Assembly: GCA_017303905.1 (NCBI GenBank)
Contig: JAFLBH010000002.1
Location: 372,001-436,000 of the forward strand
Origin: Bacteroidota bacterium
Lineage (GTDB): Bacteria; Bacteroidota; Bacteroidia; B-17B0; Aurantibacillaceae
Reading direction: 5' to 3'
DNA: 64,000 nt
The notes under the pieces: generated by a model
What the model was told of the DNA's origin: nothing
Seen by the model: the letters and a program-made list of their open reading frames with translations, nothing else
The model's database searches: none
In this document: positions 54,299 through 63,770 of the stretch, piece by piece
Numbering within the stretch: the first letter of the stretch is position 1
How the letters are laid out: every line of letters begins with the position of its first letter
Program-made: the position numbers and the translations under genes

Positions 54299-55375
54299 AT
54301 GAAAAATGACGAAGTATACATATTAGCAATAGAATCGAGCTGCGATGATACTTCGTGCGCTGTCTTAAAAAACGATGCGGTATTAGCAAATGTTACAGCC
54401 AATCAGAAAATTCATGAGCAATATGGCGGTGTAATTCCCGAATTAGCAAGCCGCGACCATCAAAAAAACATTGTTCCTGTGGTGGATGCAGCCATTCAAA
54501 AAGCCGGTGTTAAAATATCACAAATATCTGCGATTGCCTTTACGAAAGGTCCCGGTTTAATGGGCAGTTTATTGGTTGGGGCGAGCTTTGCCAAATCAAT
54601 GGCAATGGCTTTACAAATTCCGCTGATTGAAGTGAATCACATGCAGGCACATATTTTAGCGCATTTTATTAGAGAAAATAGGTCGGAGTTGGGAGTTGGG
54701 AGTCCGGAGAATGTTACCAAAACTACAAACTACGAACTACGAACTCCCAACTTCCCCTTCCTGTGTCTAACGGTGAGCGGGGGTCATACACAAATCGTGA
54801 AAATTCATTCGCATTTGGATTTTGAATTGTTAGGCGAAACCATTGATGATGCGGTTGGCGAAGCTTTTGATAAAGCGGCAAAAATAATCGGACTACCATA
54901 TCCCGGCGGACCAATGGTAGATAAGCTGGCACAAAGTGGAAATCCAAATAAATTCACGTTTTCTACACCACATGTCAATGATTTGAATTACAGTTTCAGT
55001 GGTATTAAAACTTCGTTTTTATACTTTATTCAGAATAATGTAAAAACGAATCCTGATTTTATAAAGGAAAACATCAATGACATTTGCGCCTCGTATCAAA
55101 ATCATTTAATAAAAGTGCTCTTACATAATATCGAAATAGCGGCGAAACGTCATCATATAAACGACATTGCGATTTCAGGCGGTGTTTCTGCCAATAGTGA
55201 ATTAAGAAAACAATTAATGGCGCTTGGAGAAAAAAACAAGTGGACTGTATTCATTCCACCATTCGAGTATTGTACCGATAATGCCGCCATGATTGGAATT
55301 ACTGCTTACTATAAATATTTGAAACAAGATTTTTGCGGATTAGATGAAGTACCGCAGGCAAGGTTTGGGTTATAA
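54299..55375 (+). CDS. tsaD: tRNA N6-threonylcarbamoyladenosine transferase, with internal insertion
   Basis: A 358-residue TsaD (Kae1/YgjD), which attaches the threonylcarbamoyl group to A37 of ANN-reading tRNAs. Metal ligands are His114 and His118 (EVNHMQAH) and Asp327 (CTDNAAMIG); SCDDTSCAV, PGLMGSLLVG, LTVSGGHTQ and SGGVSANSELR are all present. Residues ~128-151 (RSELGVGSPENVT and KTTNYELRTPN) interrupt the usual short link between AHFI and FPFLCL. They are encoded by a palindromic low-complexity sequence in frame, described separately. The frame stays open and all catalytic residues remain, so the enzyme should work. Confidence 0.95.
   Translation: MKNDEVYILAIESSCDDTSCAVLKNDAVLANVTANQKIHEQYGGVIPELASRDHQKNIVPVVDAAIQKAGVKISQISAIAFTKGPGLMGSLLVGASFAKSMAMALQIPLIEVNHMQAHILAHFIRENRSELGVGSPENVTKTTNYELRTPNFPFLCLTVSGGHTQIVKIHSHLDFELLGETIDDAVGEAFDKAAKIIGLPYPGGPMVDKLAQSGNPNKFTFSTPHVNDLNYSFSGIKTSFLYFIQNNVKTNPDFIKENINDICASYQNHLIKVLLHNIEIAAKRHHINDIAISGGVSANSELRKQLMALGEKNKWTVFIPPFEYCTDNAAMIGITAYYKYLKQDFCGLDEVPQARFGL
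54681..54757 (+). repeat. In-frame palindromic insertion within tsaD
   Basis: The left arm contains two overlapping AGTTGGGAGT copies (54687-54696 and 54694-54703). The right arm has the exact complement ACTCCCAACT (54743-54752), preceded by ACTACGAACTACGAACT-type tandem sequence. The ~75 bp encodes about 24 residues lacking in typical TsaD. A hairpin with a ~46-nt loop is possible. It looks like a mobile palindromic element that inserted in frame. Confidence 0.8.
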
Positions 55376-55490
55376 TTTCCTGTCAGTTCGAGCGTTTCCT
55401 GTCAGTTCGTCCCGATAGTTATCGGGAGTAGTCGAGAACTAAACAACTATCATTACAACGTCTCGCTCCGGCTCGACATGACATTCGTTT

Positions 55491-55890
55491 TAATTTGTCA
55501 TTCCGACCGCAGGGAGGGATCTGTTCTTTTTCTTTTCCCGCGGATAGCGCAGATTTTCGCGGAATCTAATTCGTGTTTATTCGTGTAATTCGTGGCTAAA
55601 AAGATGTCTCGACTTCGCTCGACATGACACTCGTTGCAATTTGTCATTCCGACCGCAGGGAGGAATCTGTTCTTTTTCTTTTCCCGCGGATAGCGCAGAT
55701 TTTCGCGGAATTTAATTCGTGTTTATTCGTGTAATTCATGGCTAAAAAGATGTCTCGACTTCGCTCGACATGACACTCGTTGTAATTTGTCATTCCGACC
55801 GTAGGGAGGAATCTTTTTTTTCTTTTCCCGCGGATAGCGCAGACCTGTGCATCGAAGCGATGTGTAGATGCTTTTTCGCGGAATCTAATT
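55491..55890 (+). repeat. Tandem repeat with 146-bp period
   Basis: Units begin at 55491, 55637 and 55783 with (T/C)AATTTGTCATTCCGACC. Each contains GGGAGGAATC (GGGAGGGATC in unit 1), CCCGCGGATAGCGCAGA, TTCGTGTTTATTCGTGTAAT and TCGACTTCGCTCGACATGAC. Units 1 and 2 are nearly identical. Unit 3 is truncated and carries a 28-bp insertion around 55844-55871 (GCATCGAAGCGATGTGTAGA inside). Confidence 0.9.
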
Positions 55891-56150
55891 CGGGGCTCTT
55901 TTTTCATTTATTATTTTGTGTTATATGTCGCGAGGCACAGCTCGCGATGGAGAACATTACCTCTTCATTAAACATTAAACGCATAACATATAATAAGAAA
56001 TGTTTAAGTTTTGTAGGCCATAAATAATATCCTTGGCCTCTCAGACTCTGCATCTCTGTGTTGAAATAAAGATGTCTCGACTGCGCTCGACATGACAGTT
56101 TAAATCCATTCGTCATTCCGACCGTAGGGAGGAATCTTTTTTTCTTTTTC

Positions 56151-56235
56151 CGTCATTGCAAGGTCGAGCTTTTCGCCTCGACCGAAGCAATCTCTACAAA
56201 TAAGGATTGCTTCGTCGTCCCTCCTCGCAATGACG
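56151..56235. repeat. Inverted pair of CGTCATTGC-family repeats
   Basis: The left arm begins CGTCATTGCAAGG and ends GAAGCAATC. After an 11-nt spacer, GGATTGCTTCG...CTCGCAATGACG returns in inverse. It has the same layout as copies B and C beside the GIY-YIG gene 32 kb away. The left arm has its own internal hairpin GGTCGAG (56162-56168) / CTCGACC (56177-56183). Confidence 0.9.
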
Positions 56236-56359
56236 AAGACATGATGGTTCTCTGCTAATAATCCTCTGATTTCAAACAAATTGCAATACCAAATTAATTT
56301 CTGAATTTATAACATTTCAAGAATTTAAATCTTAAATTAGCACTTTACAAAATCAAATT

Positions 56360-57748
56360 ATGAACTACGATGTTATTGTTATAGGAAGCGGTCCGGGCGG
56401 TTATGTTACTGCCATTCGCGCTTCACAATTAGGTTTTAAAACCGCCATTATTGAAAAAGAAAATTTAGGTGGTATTTGTTTAAACTGGGGATGTATTCCA
56501 ACGAAAGCATTATTAAAAAGTGCTCAGGTATTTGAATATTTAAATCACGCAAAAGATTACGGAATTAGTGCAGATAATATCAAAGCTGATTTTGGTGCCG
56601 TTATTAAACGTAGCCGCGATGTGGCCGACGGAATGAGTAAAGGCATTCAGTTTTTGATGAAGAAAAATAAAATTGATGTCATCATGGGCACGGCTAAAGT
56701 AAAGCCGGGCAAAAAAGTGGAAGTTAAAGGTGCCGATGGAAAAGTAACTGTATACGATGGTAAACACATTATCATTGCAACAGGAGCACGTTCCCGTCAG
56801 TTACCTAATTTACCACAAGACGGTAAGAAAATTATTGGTTACCGCGAAGCGATGAGCTTACCAAAACAACCTAAGAGTTTAGTGGTTGTAGGTTCAGGTG
56901 CTATTGGTGTTGAGTTTGCTTACTTCTATGCAACAATGGGAACCAAAGTAACCATCGTTGAATTCATGCCGAACATTGTTCCGGTTGAAGATGAAGAAGT
57001 ATCAAAGCAATTAGAGAAATCTTTCAAAAAAGTTGGTATCGAAATCATGACAGAAGCTTCTGTTGAAAGTGTGGATACCAAAGGAACAGATTGCAAAGTG
57101 CATGTTAAAACAAAAACCGGAAATGTTGTTCTTGATTCTGAAATCGTTTTATCTGCGGTAGGAATTGCTGCAAACATTGAAGGAATTGGTTTAGAAGAAA
57201 CAGGTATTAAAACAGACAAAGGAAAAATCTTAACCGATAAATATTACGCTACGAATGTACCGGGTTATTATGCCATTGGTGATTGCGTAGGCGGACAAGC
57301 CTTAGCACACGTTGCTAGTGCAGAAGGAATTACCTGCGTTGAGAAAATCAAAGGCATGCACGTTGACCCTATTGATTACAATAACATTCCGGGTTGTACA
57401 TATTGCCAACCTGAAATTGCTTCTGTTGGATTTACTGAGAAGAAAGCAAAAGAAGCCGGTTATACAGTTAAAGTTGGTAAGTTTCCATTCTCTGCATCAG
57501 GTAAAGCAAAAGCTGCCGGCGCATCCGATGGATTTATTAAATTAATCTTTGACGCTAAATACGGTGAGTTATTAGGCGCGCACATGATTGGTGCTAACGT
57601 TACAGAAATGGTAGCAGAATGTGTGGCTGTTCGTAAATTAGAAACAACAGGTCACGAATTAATTAAAACTGTTCACCCTCACCCTACCATGAGCGAAGCA
57701 ATCATGGAAGCTGCAGCTGCAGCTTATGGTGAAGTAATACATTTGTAA
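56360..57748 (+). CDS. lpdA: Dihydrolipoyl dehydrogenase
   Basis: The 462-residue E3 flavoprotein of 2-oxoacid dehydrogenase complexes and the glycine cleavage system. The FAD motif is IVIGSGPGGYVTAIRASQLG, the redox disulfide Cys40-Cys45 is in GGICLNWGCIPTKA, the NAD fold is LVVVGSGAIGVEFAYFY, and His441/Glu446 in HPHPTMSEAI form the catalytic dyad from the partner subunit. It is intact and followed by a terminator. No E1 or E2 gene is adjacent. Its last 77 codons recur at 63771-63995. Confidence 0.97.
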   Translation: MNYDVIVIGSGPGGYVTAIRASQLGFKTAIIEKENLGGICLNWGCIPTKALLKSAQVFEYLNHAKDYGISADNIKADFGAVIKRSRDVADGMSKGIQFLMKKNKIDVIMGTAKVKPGKKVEVKGADGKVTVYDGKHIIIATGARSRQLPNLPQDGKKIIGYREAMSLPKQPKSLVVVGSGAIGVEFAYFYATMGTKVTIVEFMPNIVPVEDEEVSKQLEKSFKKVGIEIMTEASVESVDTKGTDCKVHVKTKTGNVVLDSEIVLSAVGIAANIEGIGLEETGIKTDKGKILTDKYYATNVPGYYAIGDCVGGQALAHVASAEGITCVEKIKGMHVDPIDYNNIPGCTYCQPEIASVGFTEKKAKEAGYTVKVGKFPFSASGKAKAAGASDGFIKLIFDAKYGELLGAHMIGANVTEMVAECVAVRKLETTGHELIKTVHPHPTMSEAIMEAAAAAYGEVIHL

Positions 57749-57767
57749 AATATCATTTTCAATAGAC

Positions 57768-57801
57768 AAAAAAAGCCTCTTCTTTTGAAGGGGCTTTTTT
57801 A
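57768..57801 (+). terminator. Intrinsic terminator of lpdA
   Basis: AAAAGCCTCTTC (57771-57782) pairs with GAAGGGGCTTTT (57787-57798) with one G-T pair and a TTTT loop, then a T-run. Confidence 0.85.
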
Positions 57802-57920
57802 TTTATTTAAACTTGTAAATTATTGAATATTTTGTATTTTGGTGTAACAGTAAAAATGTAATTTAAACCAAATTCTGTAATATGCGTACAAAAAATCTCT
57901 TCTTCTTCAAATTGAATCAA

Positions 57921-59453
57921 ATGATTAAGAAAATAAACTTTCCAATCATAATTCTTGCCAACTTCTTATCTGCATCATATTTACACGCACAAAGTCCGTT
58001 TGTGATTTCTGATGTTGAATACGAAATGGAACATCCTGTAATTAAAGACTTAAATTCTTGTATTCTTTTAAAAGATGCCCTATTTGTTGTTGAACAGGAA
58101 TATACTAAAAGCAGCAAGTATAAATTAATTTTAGACATATATGATCCAATTACTTTTACTAGAAAAAATACGGGAGTTTTAGTTAACGAGGTTGAAACTC
58201 AAGATAAAGAACATCCTGTACCACTAAAAACATTTGCTGCAAACAATAAGCTTTATACATTTTATATAGACTATGACCGAAAAAGCACCATTATTAAACT
58301 TGTAGTGGCGGACATAACCGGAAAAGTAATAACTCAGCCAACAACTATTGCTGAAGTATCGGATAAAAAAGGAATGTATACAGGCTCAATTAATTATGAT
58401 GTCGTGTTTTCACCAGATTTAACAAAATTCGCTGTTGGATTATCCATTAAGTATTTGATGTATCCGCAAGATTCCTATATCACCATTTACAACTCTAACT
58501 CACTTGAAAAAATTAAAACTGTTAATCCCACACAAAAAATCGAAGACCTCTATCTATTTAGTGGGACCTTTTCAATTAATGATAATGGCGATGTAATCTG
58601 CGCGCAACACATTTCAAAATTTGACACTGATATAAAATACCAAATTGTAGCTTATGAGCTAATTGGTTCGAAAGATTCAAAGTCTAAGGTATTTACAATT
58701 ACAGACAAACTAAATATCAGAAGCGCTTTGTTCTTGGCAGACCAAAACAAATTTATAACTGCCGGGTTATGTAACGATATTGAAACGAAAGGCGGACCAG
58801 AACCCAAGCTTGCTAATTACTTCTTTGAAACTGATGGATCCGGAAAAGTAAAGAACCTTTCTTTTAATTATTTTAACGACGATTTTTATAAGCGCATGGG
58901 ATACAAATTAGGAACTTGGGCTATCGAAAAAGGCACTGCTGACAAATCTTATATTGTAAAAGAACTAATTAAAAACAATAACGATTACTATTTCATGTTC
59001 ACACAAGGTTTTTCAGGAACTAATAGTTCCGGCCCTTATCAACTTGAGCGTGAATTAATGACTTGTAAGTATTCCTCCGAAGGAAAATTTCAGTGGTGTG
59101 CCATCATACCTAAAAGCACCCTAAATAAGGTGAAAAATTTCCATTATACCTTTAATGGTGATAAACTATATTTTATCTATGCTGAACACCCATCAAATTT
59201 TGAAAAGATTGGCATATACGATGATAAGCTTAAAGAGATTGAAGACATCAAAAACTATAAAGATGCTGTATTCGCACAAACAACCATTGATGTAAAAACC
59301 GGAGCAGTGGAAAGAAAATTATATCCATCCGTTGATGGTGTTTTTATAACCCCAATTAACAGAAGCATTTCCATTAATGATGGCAAATCTATTGTTGTAA
59401 GATTTGTACGTAAAAACAAATTCTCGTATGGAAGGATGCTATTAATGAAGTAA
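57921..59453 (+). CDS. Secreted protein of unknown function
   Basis: 510 residues from the ATG at 57921, which begins a signal peptide (MIKKINFPIIILANFLSASY, then LHAQ). An ATG at 57882 would add 13 residues in front. The rest is beta-rich with regularly spaced hydrophobic strands (VVADITGKVITQPTTIAEVS, YEMEHPVIKDLNSCILLKDA), suggestive of a beta-propeller, but no family is recognised. There is no T9SS tail or lipobox. It lies between lpdA and a giant SBBP protein, inside the segment flanked by duplicated lpdA 3' ends. Confidence 0.72.
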   Translation: MIKKINFPIIILANFLSASYLHAQSPFVISDVEYEMEHPVIKDLNSCILLKDALFVVEQEYTKSSKYKLILDIYDPITFTRKNTGVLVNEVETQDKEHPVPLKTFAANNKLYTFYIDYDRKSTIIKLVVADITGKVITQPTTIAEVSDKKGMYTGSINYDVVFSPDLTKFAVGLSIKYLMYPQDSYITIYNSNSLEKIKTVNPTQKIEDLYLFSGTFSINDNGDVICAQHISKFDTDIKYQIVAYELIGSKDSKSKVFTITDKLNIRSALFLADQNKFITAGLCNDIETKGGPEPKLANYFFETDGSGKVKNLSFNYFNDDFYKRMGYKLGTWAIEKGTADKSYIVKELIKNNNDYYFMFTQGFSGTNSSGPYQLERELMTCKYSSEGKFQWCAIIPKSTLNKVKNFHYTFNGDKLYFIYAEHPSNFEKIGIYDDKLKEIEDIKNYKDAVFAQTTIDVKTGAVERKLYPSVDGVFITPINRSISINDGKSIVVRFVRKNKFSYGRMLLMK

Positions 59454-59527
59454 TGATTACTTTATTGAATAGAGTTCGATATTAATTCAATTATTCAAAA
59501 AAATATTACTGAGAAAAAAGTTATTAA

Positions 59528-62500
59528 ATGAGAAACGTCGTCTTAATTTTGATGTGCTTGGTTAGATTTTCATTCGGCCAGACTTTACCAATACCAGCCT
59601 GGATGCAGAACATTGGTTCTGACGGAGGCTTAGATGAAGGTTACGGAATTGCAACTGATGCCGCCGGGAATATATATATTGTAGGAGAATTTAAAGGACG
59701 CGTTGATTTTGATCCTTCCTCTACAAGCACTTATACTCTATTAGCAAATGGCTCTACAGATGGGTTTGTGGCAAAATACACAAGTAACGGTAATTTTTTA
59801 TGGGCCTTTAATATTGGGGGCTCCGATATCGCTTCTATCAAATCAATAAAACTAGATGGTGCAGGAAATATTTATATCTGTGGATTATTCTCAGGAAACA
59901 ACATAGAATTCGATCCGTCAGTAAATACTTTCTCTTTAAACGCTTTGGGTACCGGACTTGCAACTGACGCTTTTATTGCTAAATATGATGGTAATCAAAC
60001 TCCTAATTCTACAAGTTTTTTTCAATGGGCATTTCCAATTGGAAACGTTTGGACAGATCAAGCGAATGCATTAACTGTTGATGGTTTAGGAAATATCTAT
60101 GTGACTGGTCACTTTAATATTTCATCGGATTTTGACCCATCGGTCAATAGTTACACAGTTGGTGCTAATGCTGATGTTTTTGTTGCAAAATATGATGCTA
60201 ATCTAACACCTTCTTCTACCTCATTTTTCAAATGGGCTTTTGCCATTGGTGGAATAACTGCAGGTGATAGCGGATATGGTATCGAAACAGATGCTAGTGG
60301 TAACGTTTATTTAACTGGGGAATTTGCTAGTACTGCGGATTTCAATCCATCGTCTGGGACAGCTAATTTCAATGGAGGAAATGGTAACGCGTTTGTTGCA
60401 AAGTACGATGGAAATTTATTACCTAGTTCAACCTCTTTTTATAAATGGGCTTTTCATTTTGGTGGCCCCATACAAGATGTAGCCTATAGCTTAGATATAG
60501 ACAGTTTGGGTTATTTATATGTGACAGGTAATTTTTCAGGGAGTAATATTGATATGAATCCTTCTTCCGTTACATCTACTATAAGTTCTCTTGGTGGTTC
60601 AACTAATTGTTACTTGGCGAAGTATGATGGAAATTTAACTCCAACTTCAACAAGTTTTTATCAATGGGCTTTTGCAATTGGTGACTCTACTAGCAGCATG
60701 GGTAAATCTGTAACCATCAAGAATAACAATATTTATCTTACGGGTTATTTTGGGAAAAAAGCAGATTTTGATCCGTCAATTAATACCTATTCCTTATCCG
60801 CAATTGCAAATGATGTTTTTGTTGCATCCTATGATAATAATCTTAATCCAACTGCAACAGGCTTTCTAAAATGGAGTTTTAATATTGGCGGTATTTATGG
60901 TGATGTTGGAAACGCAATTCACTTTAATCCCGTTACATCTAATATTGTAGTTACAGGTGCTTTCTCCGGACAAAATGTGGATTTCGACCCTTCGTCTGCT
61001 TCTAATACCCTTAGCTCCACCTGGCCAATAAGCGGTGATGCGTTTTGTGGCATATACTCTAACAATGGAAATTACATCAATGCATTTCCTTTAGGAAATT
61101 CATATGCGGGTAATTATGTTAATACAGTTGCCACTGATGTAAATGGAAATGTATTTGCCGCAGGAAATTTTACAGGAATAATTGATTTTGACTTAGGGCC
61201 GGGCATTTGGGAATTGAATTCAATAAATGGCAGAGGATTCGTTGCGAAATATAATAGTAGTGGTAACCTCTTATGGGCTTTTAATATCTATTCAGAATGT
61301 AAAGAACTAGATGTAGATCCTTATGGAAATGTATACTTAGCCTCTCAAGGTACATTAAACAACAATGATTACGATCCATCTCCTAACACTTTTACATTAA
61401 ATCCTCCGGGTGCATTAGACATTCTGATTACAAAATACGATGGTAATCTTTCGCCCGGCTCAACCAGTTTTTTTAAATGGGCATTTCCGATTGGTGGCGC
61501 AACCGGGGCGGATATGGTTTTCGGCCTTGATGTTGATTCACTTCAGCAAGTTTATGTAACAGGATATGTTTCAGACACAGTTGATTTCGACCCTTCAATC
61601 AATACTAATATCGCAATTTCAAACCCCGGCAATCAAGATGTTTTTTTAGCCAAATATGATGGAAGCCTTACGCCTGCATCATCCTCTTTTCATAAATGGG
61701 GATTTCTAATTGGAGGTAATGGCAACTATGATTTAGGTTTTGATATTACCTCCGATAAGGCTGGAAATGTTTTTGTTTGTGGTCGTTTCTCCGGGAATAA
61801 TATTGACTTTGATCCATCAACAAGTTCATCATACACATTAACCGCAAATGCTAACTTGGATATTTTCGTGGCTAAGTACAATGGAAATCTCACTCCTTCT
61901 TCAGCTTCTTTTACACAATGGGCTTTTAACGCTGGCGGCATAGGTGACGATGAAGCTACAGCAATATGCGTTGACTCTATTGGTGGTGTATATATTACTG
62001 GAACTTTTCATGGTACCGGAATAGATTTTAATCCCTCTTCAAGCATGAATGGAACAAGCTCATTAGGATTTAGTGATGCGTTTGTTGCAAAATATGACGG
62101 AACTCAACTACCCTCCTCGTCTTCATTTTTCAAATGGGTATTTAATCTTGGAGGCAATAATTACGATGTTGGTGCAGACTTGGCTTTATATAAAGAAAAC
62201 TTATATGTTTCAGGTTTCTTTTATAACACTGTTGATTTTAATCCACCTACTTACCAAACCTATACAATCTCTTCTCCGGGTTATTATAGCCAGTATATAG
62301 CATGCTATAATACTAATTTTACACCAAGTTCAAATTCATTTTTTAAAGGCGCCTTTAGTATAGTTGGAGCAAATTCCGGATCCAAACACGAACTTTATAC
62401 TGATGATAATGGCTCACTTTACGCCACAGGTGGATATAAAGGAAATCTGATCGAATTTGACCCAACAAGTACAACATTATTATCGAGTAGCGAAGGTAAA

Positions 62501-63709
62501 GGAACTCTCTTTAGTGGTTTTTTAGTTAAGTATGGTAGTTTTTGTTCATTCCCATCTGTACCTATTGTTACCACAAATACTGTTACATGCATTGGTGTTA
62601 CCAATACAGTAAGCTTAAGTGGAGCCAATCTTAATAACGCAAGCAACTGGACTTGGTATATTGGTGGTTGTGGCGGAACTCCTGTGGGTACAGGCACAGC
62701 CATTGTCATGACTCATACTGCACCTGCAAATGTAACTTATTATGTAAGAGGTGAAGGAGGATGTGTTGGTTCCTTAGCATCTTGTGGATCAGTATTTGTG
62801 TTTGTAAATGCTCTACCCTCAATCGGCATTGTAGGGAATGACACTTTGTGTTTTGGTAAAAACATGACATTAATAGGAACCGGAGCTAATACATATACAT
62901 GGAATTCATCAATAGTTTCAAACACTCTAAATGTTAGTCCAACGGTAACTACAACTTATTCATTATCCGGTACTGATTTAAATGGATGTATCAATTCAAC
63001 TACACTGGGAATGACTGTTATTCCATCTCCTACTATCTCTATTATTGGAGTTGATAGCATATGTTACGCAACAACAACAACGCTAACCGCTACCGGTGGT
63101 ACAAGTTACATTTGGAGCACAGGTCCATTAACCAATACAATTGTTGTTACTCCATTTACTACAACAACTTACTCTGTCATCGGGATTTCAGGAGTTTGCA
63201 ATTCAACTGCTTCACATACAATAACCATAAAACCAAGTCCTATAATCACATTTACATGTAGTGCTCCTGGATGGATTTGGGGACCGTCTTGTCAACAAAC
63301 AGCCACAATTACAGCTAATGGGGCGTCAACATATTCTTGGAACACAGGTTCTAATTTACAAACAATAGTCGTTTCTCCATCTGTAACTACAAATTACATG
63401 GTTTATGGTACATTCGTTAACGGATGTGCATCTAGTGGTGTGTATCCCTTAACCGTTTATCCATGTACAGATGTTAATGAAATAAATTTAAAGAATAATA
63501 TTTCAATTTATCCAAACCCTACCAGTAATTTAATTTTCATTTCAACTACAAGTCAGGAAGAATTTGTAGAAATTTATAATTCAGAGGGAAAAGAGATTTT
63601 AAAAAGAAATATTTTTCAAGGCACAACAGAATTTAATCTTGATAAATTATCTGCAGGTCTATATCTGATTAAAATTAATAGTAAAACCTACAGAATAGTC
63701 CTAAACTAA
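59528..63709 (+). CDS. Large SBBP-repeat protein with Ig-like repeats and T9SS sorting domain
   Basis: A 1393-residue surface or secreted protein. The signal peptide is MRNVVLILMCLVRFSFGQ. About fourteen SBBP-like repeats of ~70 residues fill ~35-990, each with GNIYIVGEF, DFDPSS and FVAKYDGNLTPSSTSFFKWA-type segments, likely a chain of beta-propeller blades. A spacer with CxxV strings follows. Three PKD/Ig-like units lie around 1110-1315 (each with TTTYS or TTNYM and a Cys). The type A sorting domain (1318-1393) is ISIYPNPTSNLIFISTTSQ, LSAGLYLIKI and YRIVLN. Probably adhesive or structural. Confidence 0.9.
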   Translation: MRNVVLILMCLVRFSFGQTLPIPAWMQNIGSDGGLDEGYGIATDAAGNIYIVGEFKGRVDFDPSSTSTYTLLANGSTDGFVAKYTSNGNFLWAFNIGGSDIASIKSIKLDGAGNIYICGLFSGNNIEFDPSVNTFSLNALGTGLATDAFIAKYDGNQTPNSTSFFQWAFPIGNVWTDQANALTVDGLGNIYVTGHFNISSDFDPSVNSYTVGANADVFVAKYDANLTPSSTSFFKWAFAIGGITAGDSGYGIETDASGNVYLTGEFASTADFNPSSGTANFNGGNGNAFVAKYDGNLLPSSTSFYKWAFHFGGPIQDVAYSLDIDSLGYLYVTGNFSGSNIDMNPSSVTSTISSLGGSTNCYLAKYDGNLTPTSTSFYQWAFAIGDSTSSMGKSVTIKNNNIYLTGYFGKKADFDPSINTYSLSAIANDVFVASYDNNLNPTATGFLKWSFNIGGIYGDVGNAIHFNPVTSNIVVTGAFSGQNVDFDPSSASNTLSSTWPISGDAFCGIYSNNGNYINAFPLGNSYAGNYVNTVATDVNGNVFAAGNFTGIIDFDLGPGIWELNSINGRGFVAKYNSSGNLLWAFNIYSECKELDVDPYGNVYLASQGTLNNNDYDPSPNTFTLNPPGALDILITKYDGNLSPGSTSFFKWAFPIGGATGADMVFGLDVDSLQQVYVTGYVSDTVDFDPSINTNIAISNPGNQDVFLAKYDGSLTPASSSFHKWGFLIGGNGNYDLGFDITSDKAGNVFVCGRFSGNNIDFDPSTSSSYTLTANANLDIFVAKYNGNLTPSSASFTQWAFNAGGIGDDEATAICVDSIGGVYITGTFHGTGIDFNPSSSMNGTSSLGFSDAFVAKYDGTQLPSSSSFFKWVFNLGGNNYDVGADLALYKENLYVSGFFYNTVDFNPPTYQTYTISSPGYYSQYIACYNTNFTPSSNSFFKGAFSIVGANSGSKHELYTDDNGSLYATGGYKGNLIEFDPTSTTLLSSSEGKGTLFSGFLVKYGSFCSFPSVPIVTTNTVTCIGVTNTVSLSGANLNNASNWTWYIGGCGGTPVGTGTAIVMTHTAPANVTYYVRGEGGCVGSLASCGSVFVFVNALPSIGIVGNDTLCFGKNMTLIGTGANTYTWNSSIVSNTLNVSPTVTTTYSLSGTDLNGCINSTTLGMTVIPSPTISIIGVDSICYATTTTLTATGGTSYIWSTGPLTNTIVVTPFTTTTYSVIGISGVCNSTASHTITIKPSPIITFTCSAPGWIWGPSCQQTATITANGASTYSWNTGSNLQTIVVSPSVTTNYMVYGTFVNGCASSGVYPLTVYPCTDVNEINLKNNISIYPNPTSNLIFISTTSQEEFVEIYNSEGKEILKRNIFQGTTEFNLDKLSAGLYLIKINSKTYRIVLN

Positions 63710-63770
63710 TTTTTTTATTGAATGTAGTATTAGCAACCGGCAAAATCCAAACAGTAATCTTAAAACTTCA

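Larger units (their letters stand above)
55376..56359. repeat. Gene-free repeat field between tsaD and lpdA
   Basis: 984 bp with no credible gene. It holds a CCCGAT/ATCGGG hairpin (55411-55426), about 2.7 tandem copies of a 146-bp composite unit, a TCGCGAG/CTCGCGA hairpin (55928-55947), a further detached GACATGACA plus CATTCCGACC pair near 56072-56140, and a CGTCATTGC-type inverted pair (56151-56235). Open frames across it are translations of repeats and are not called. Any lpdA promoter must lie in the last ~100 bp. Confidence 0.9.

Noticed and set aside
55491..55890. CRISPR array
   Set aside because: The period is 146 bp, the units are near-identical throughout without unique spacers, and no cas gene is present.
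55644..56116. Several open frames of 70-87 residues on both strands
   Set aside because: They are translations of the repeat array (the same peptide string recurs in each unit) with no start context.
57312..57545. Plus-strand ORF of 77 residues inside lpdA
   Set aside because: It is an alternative frame of a strongly conserved enzyme gene.
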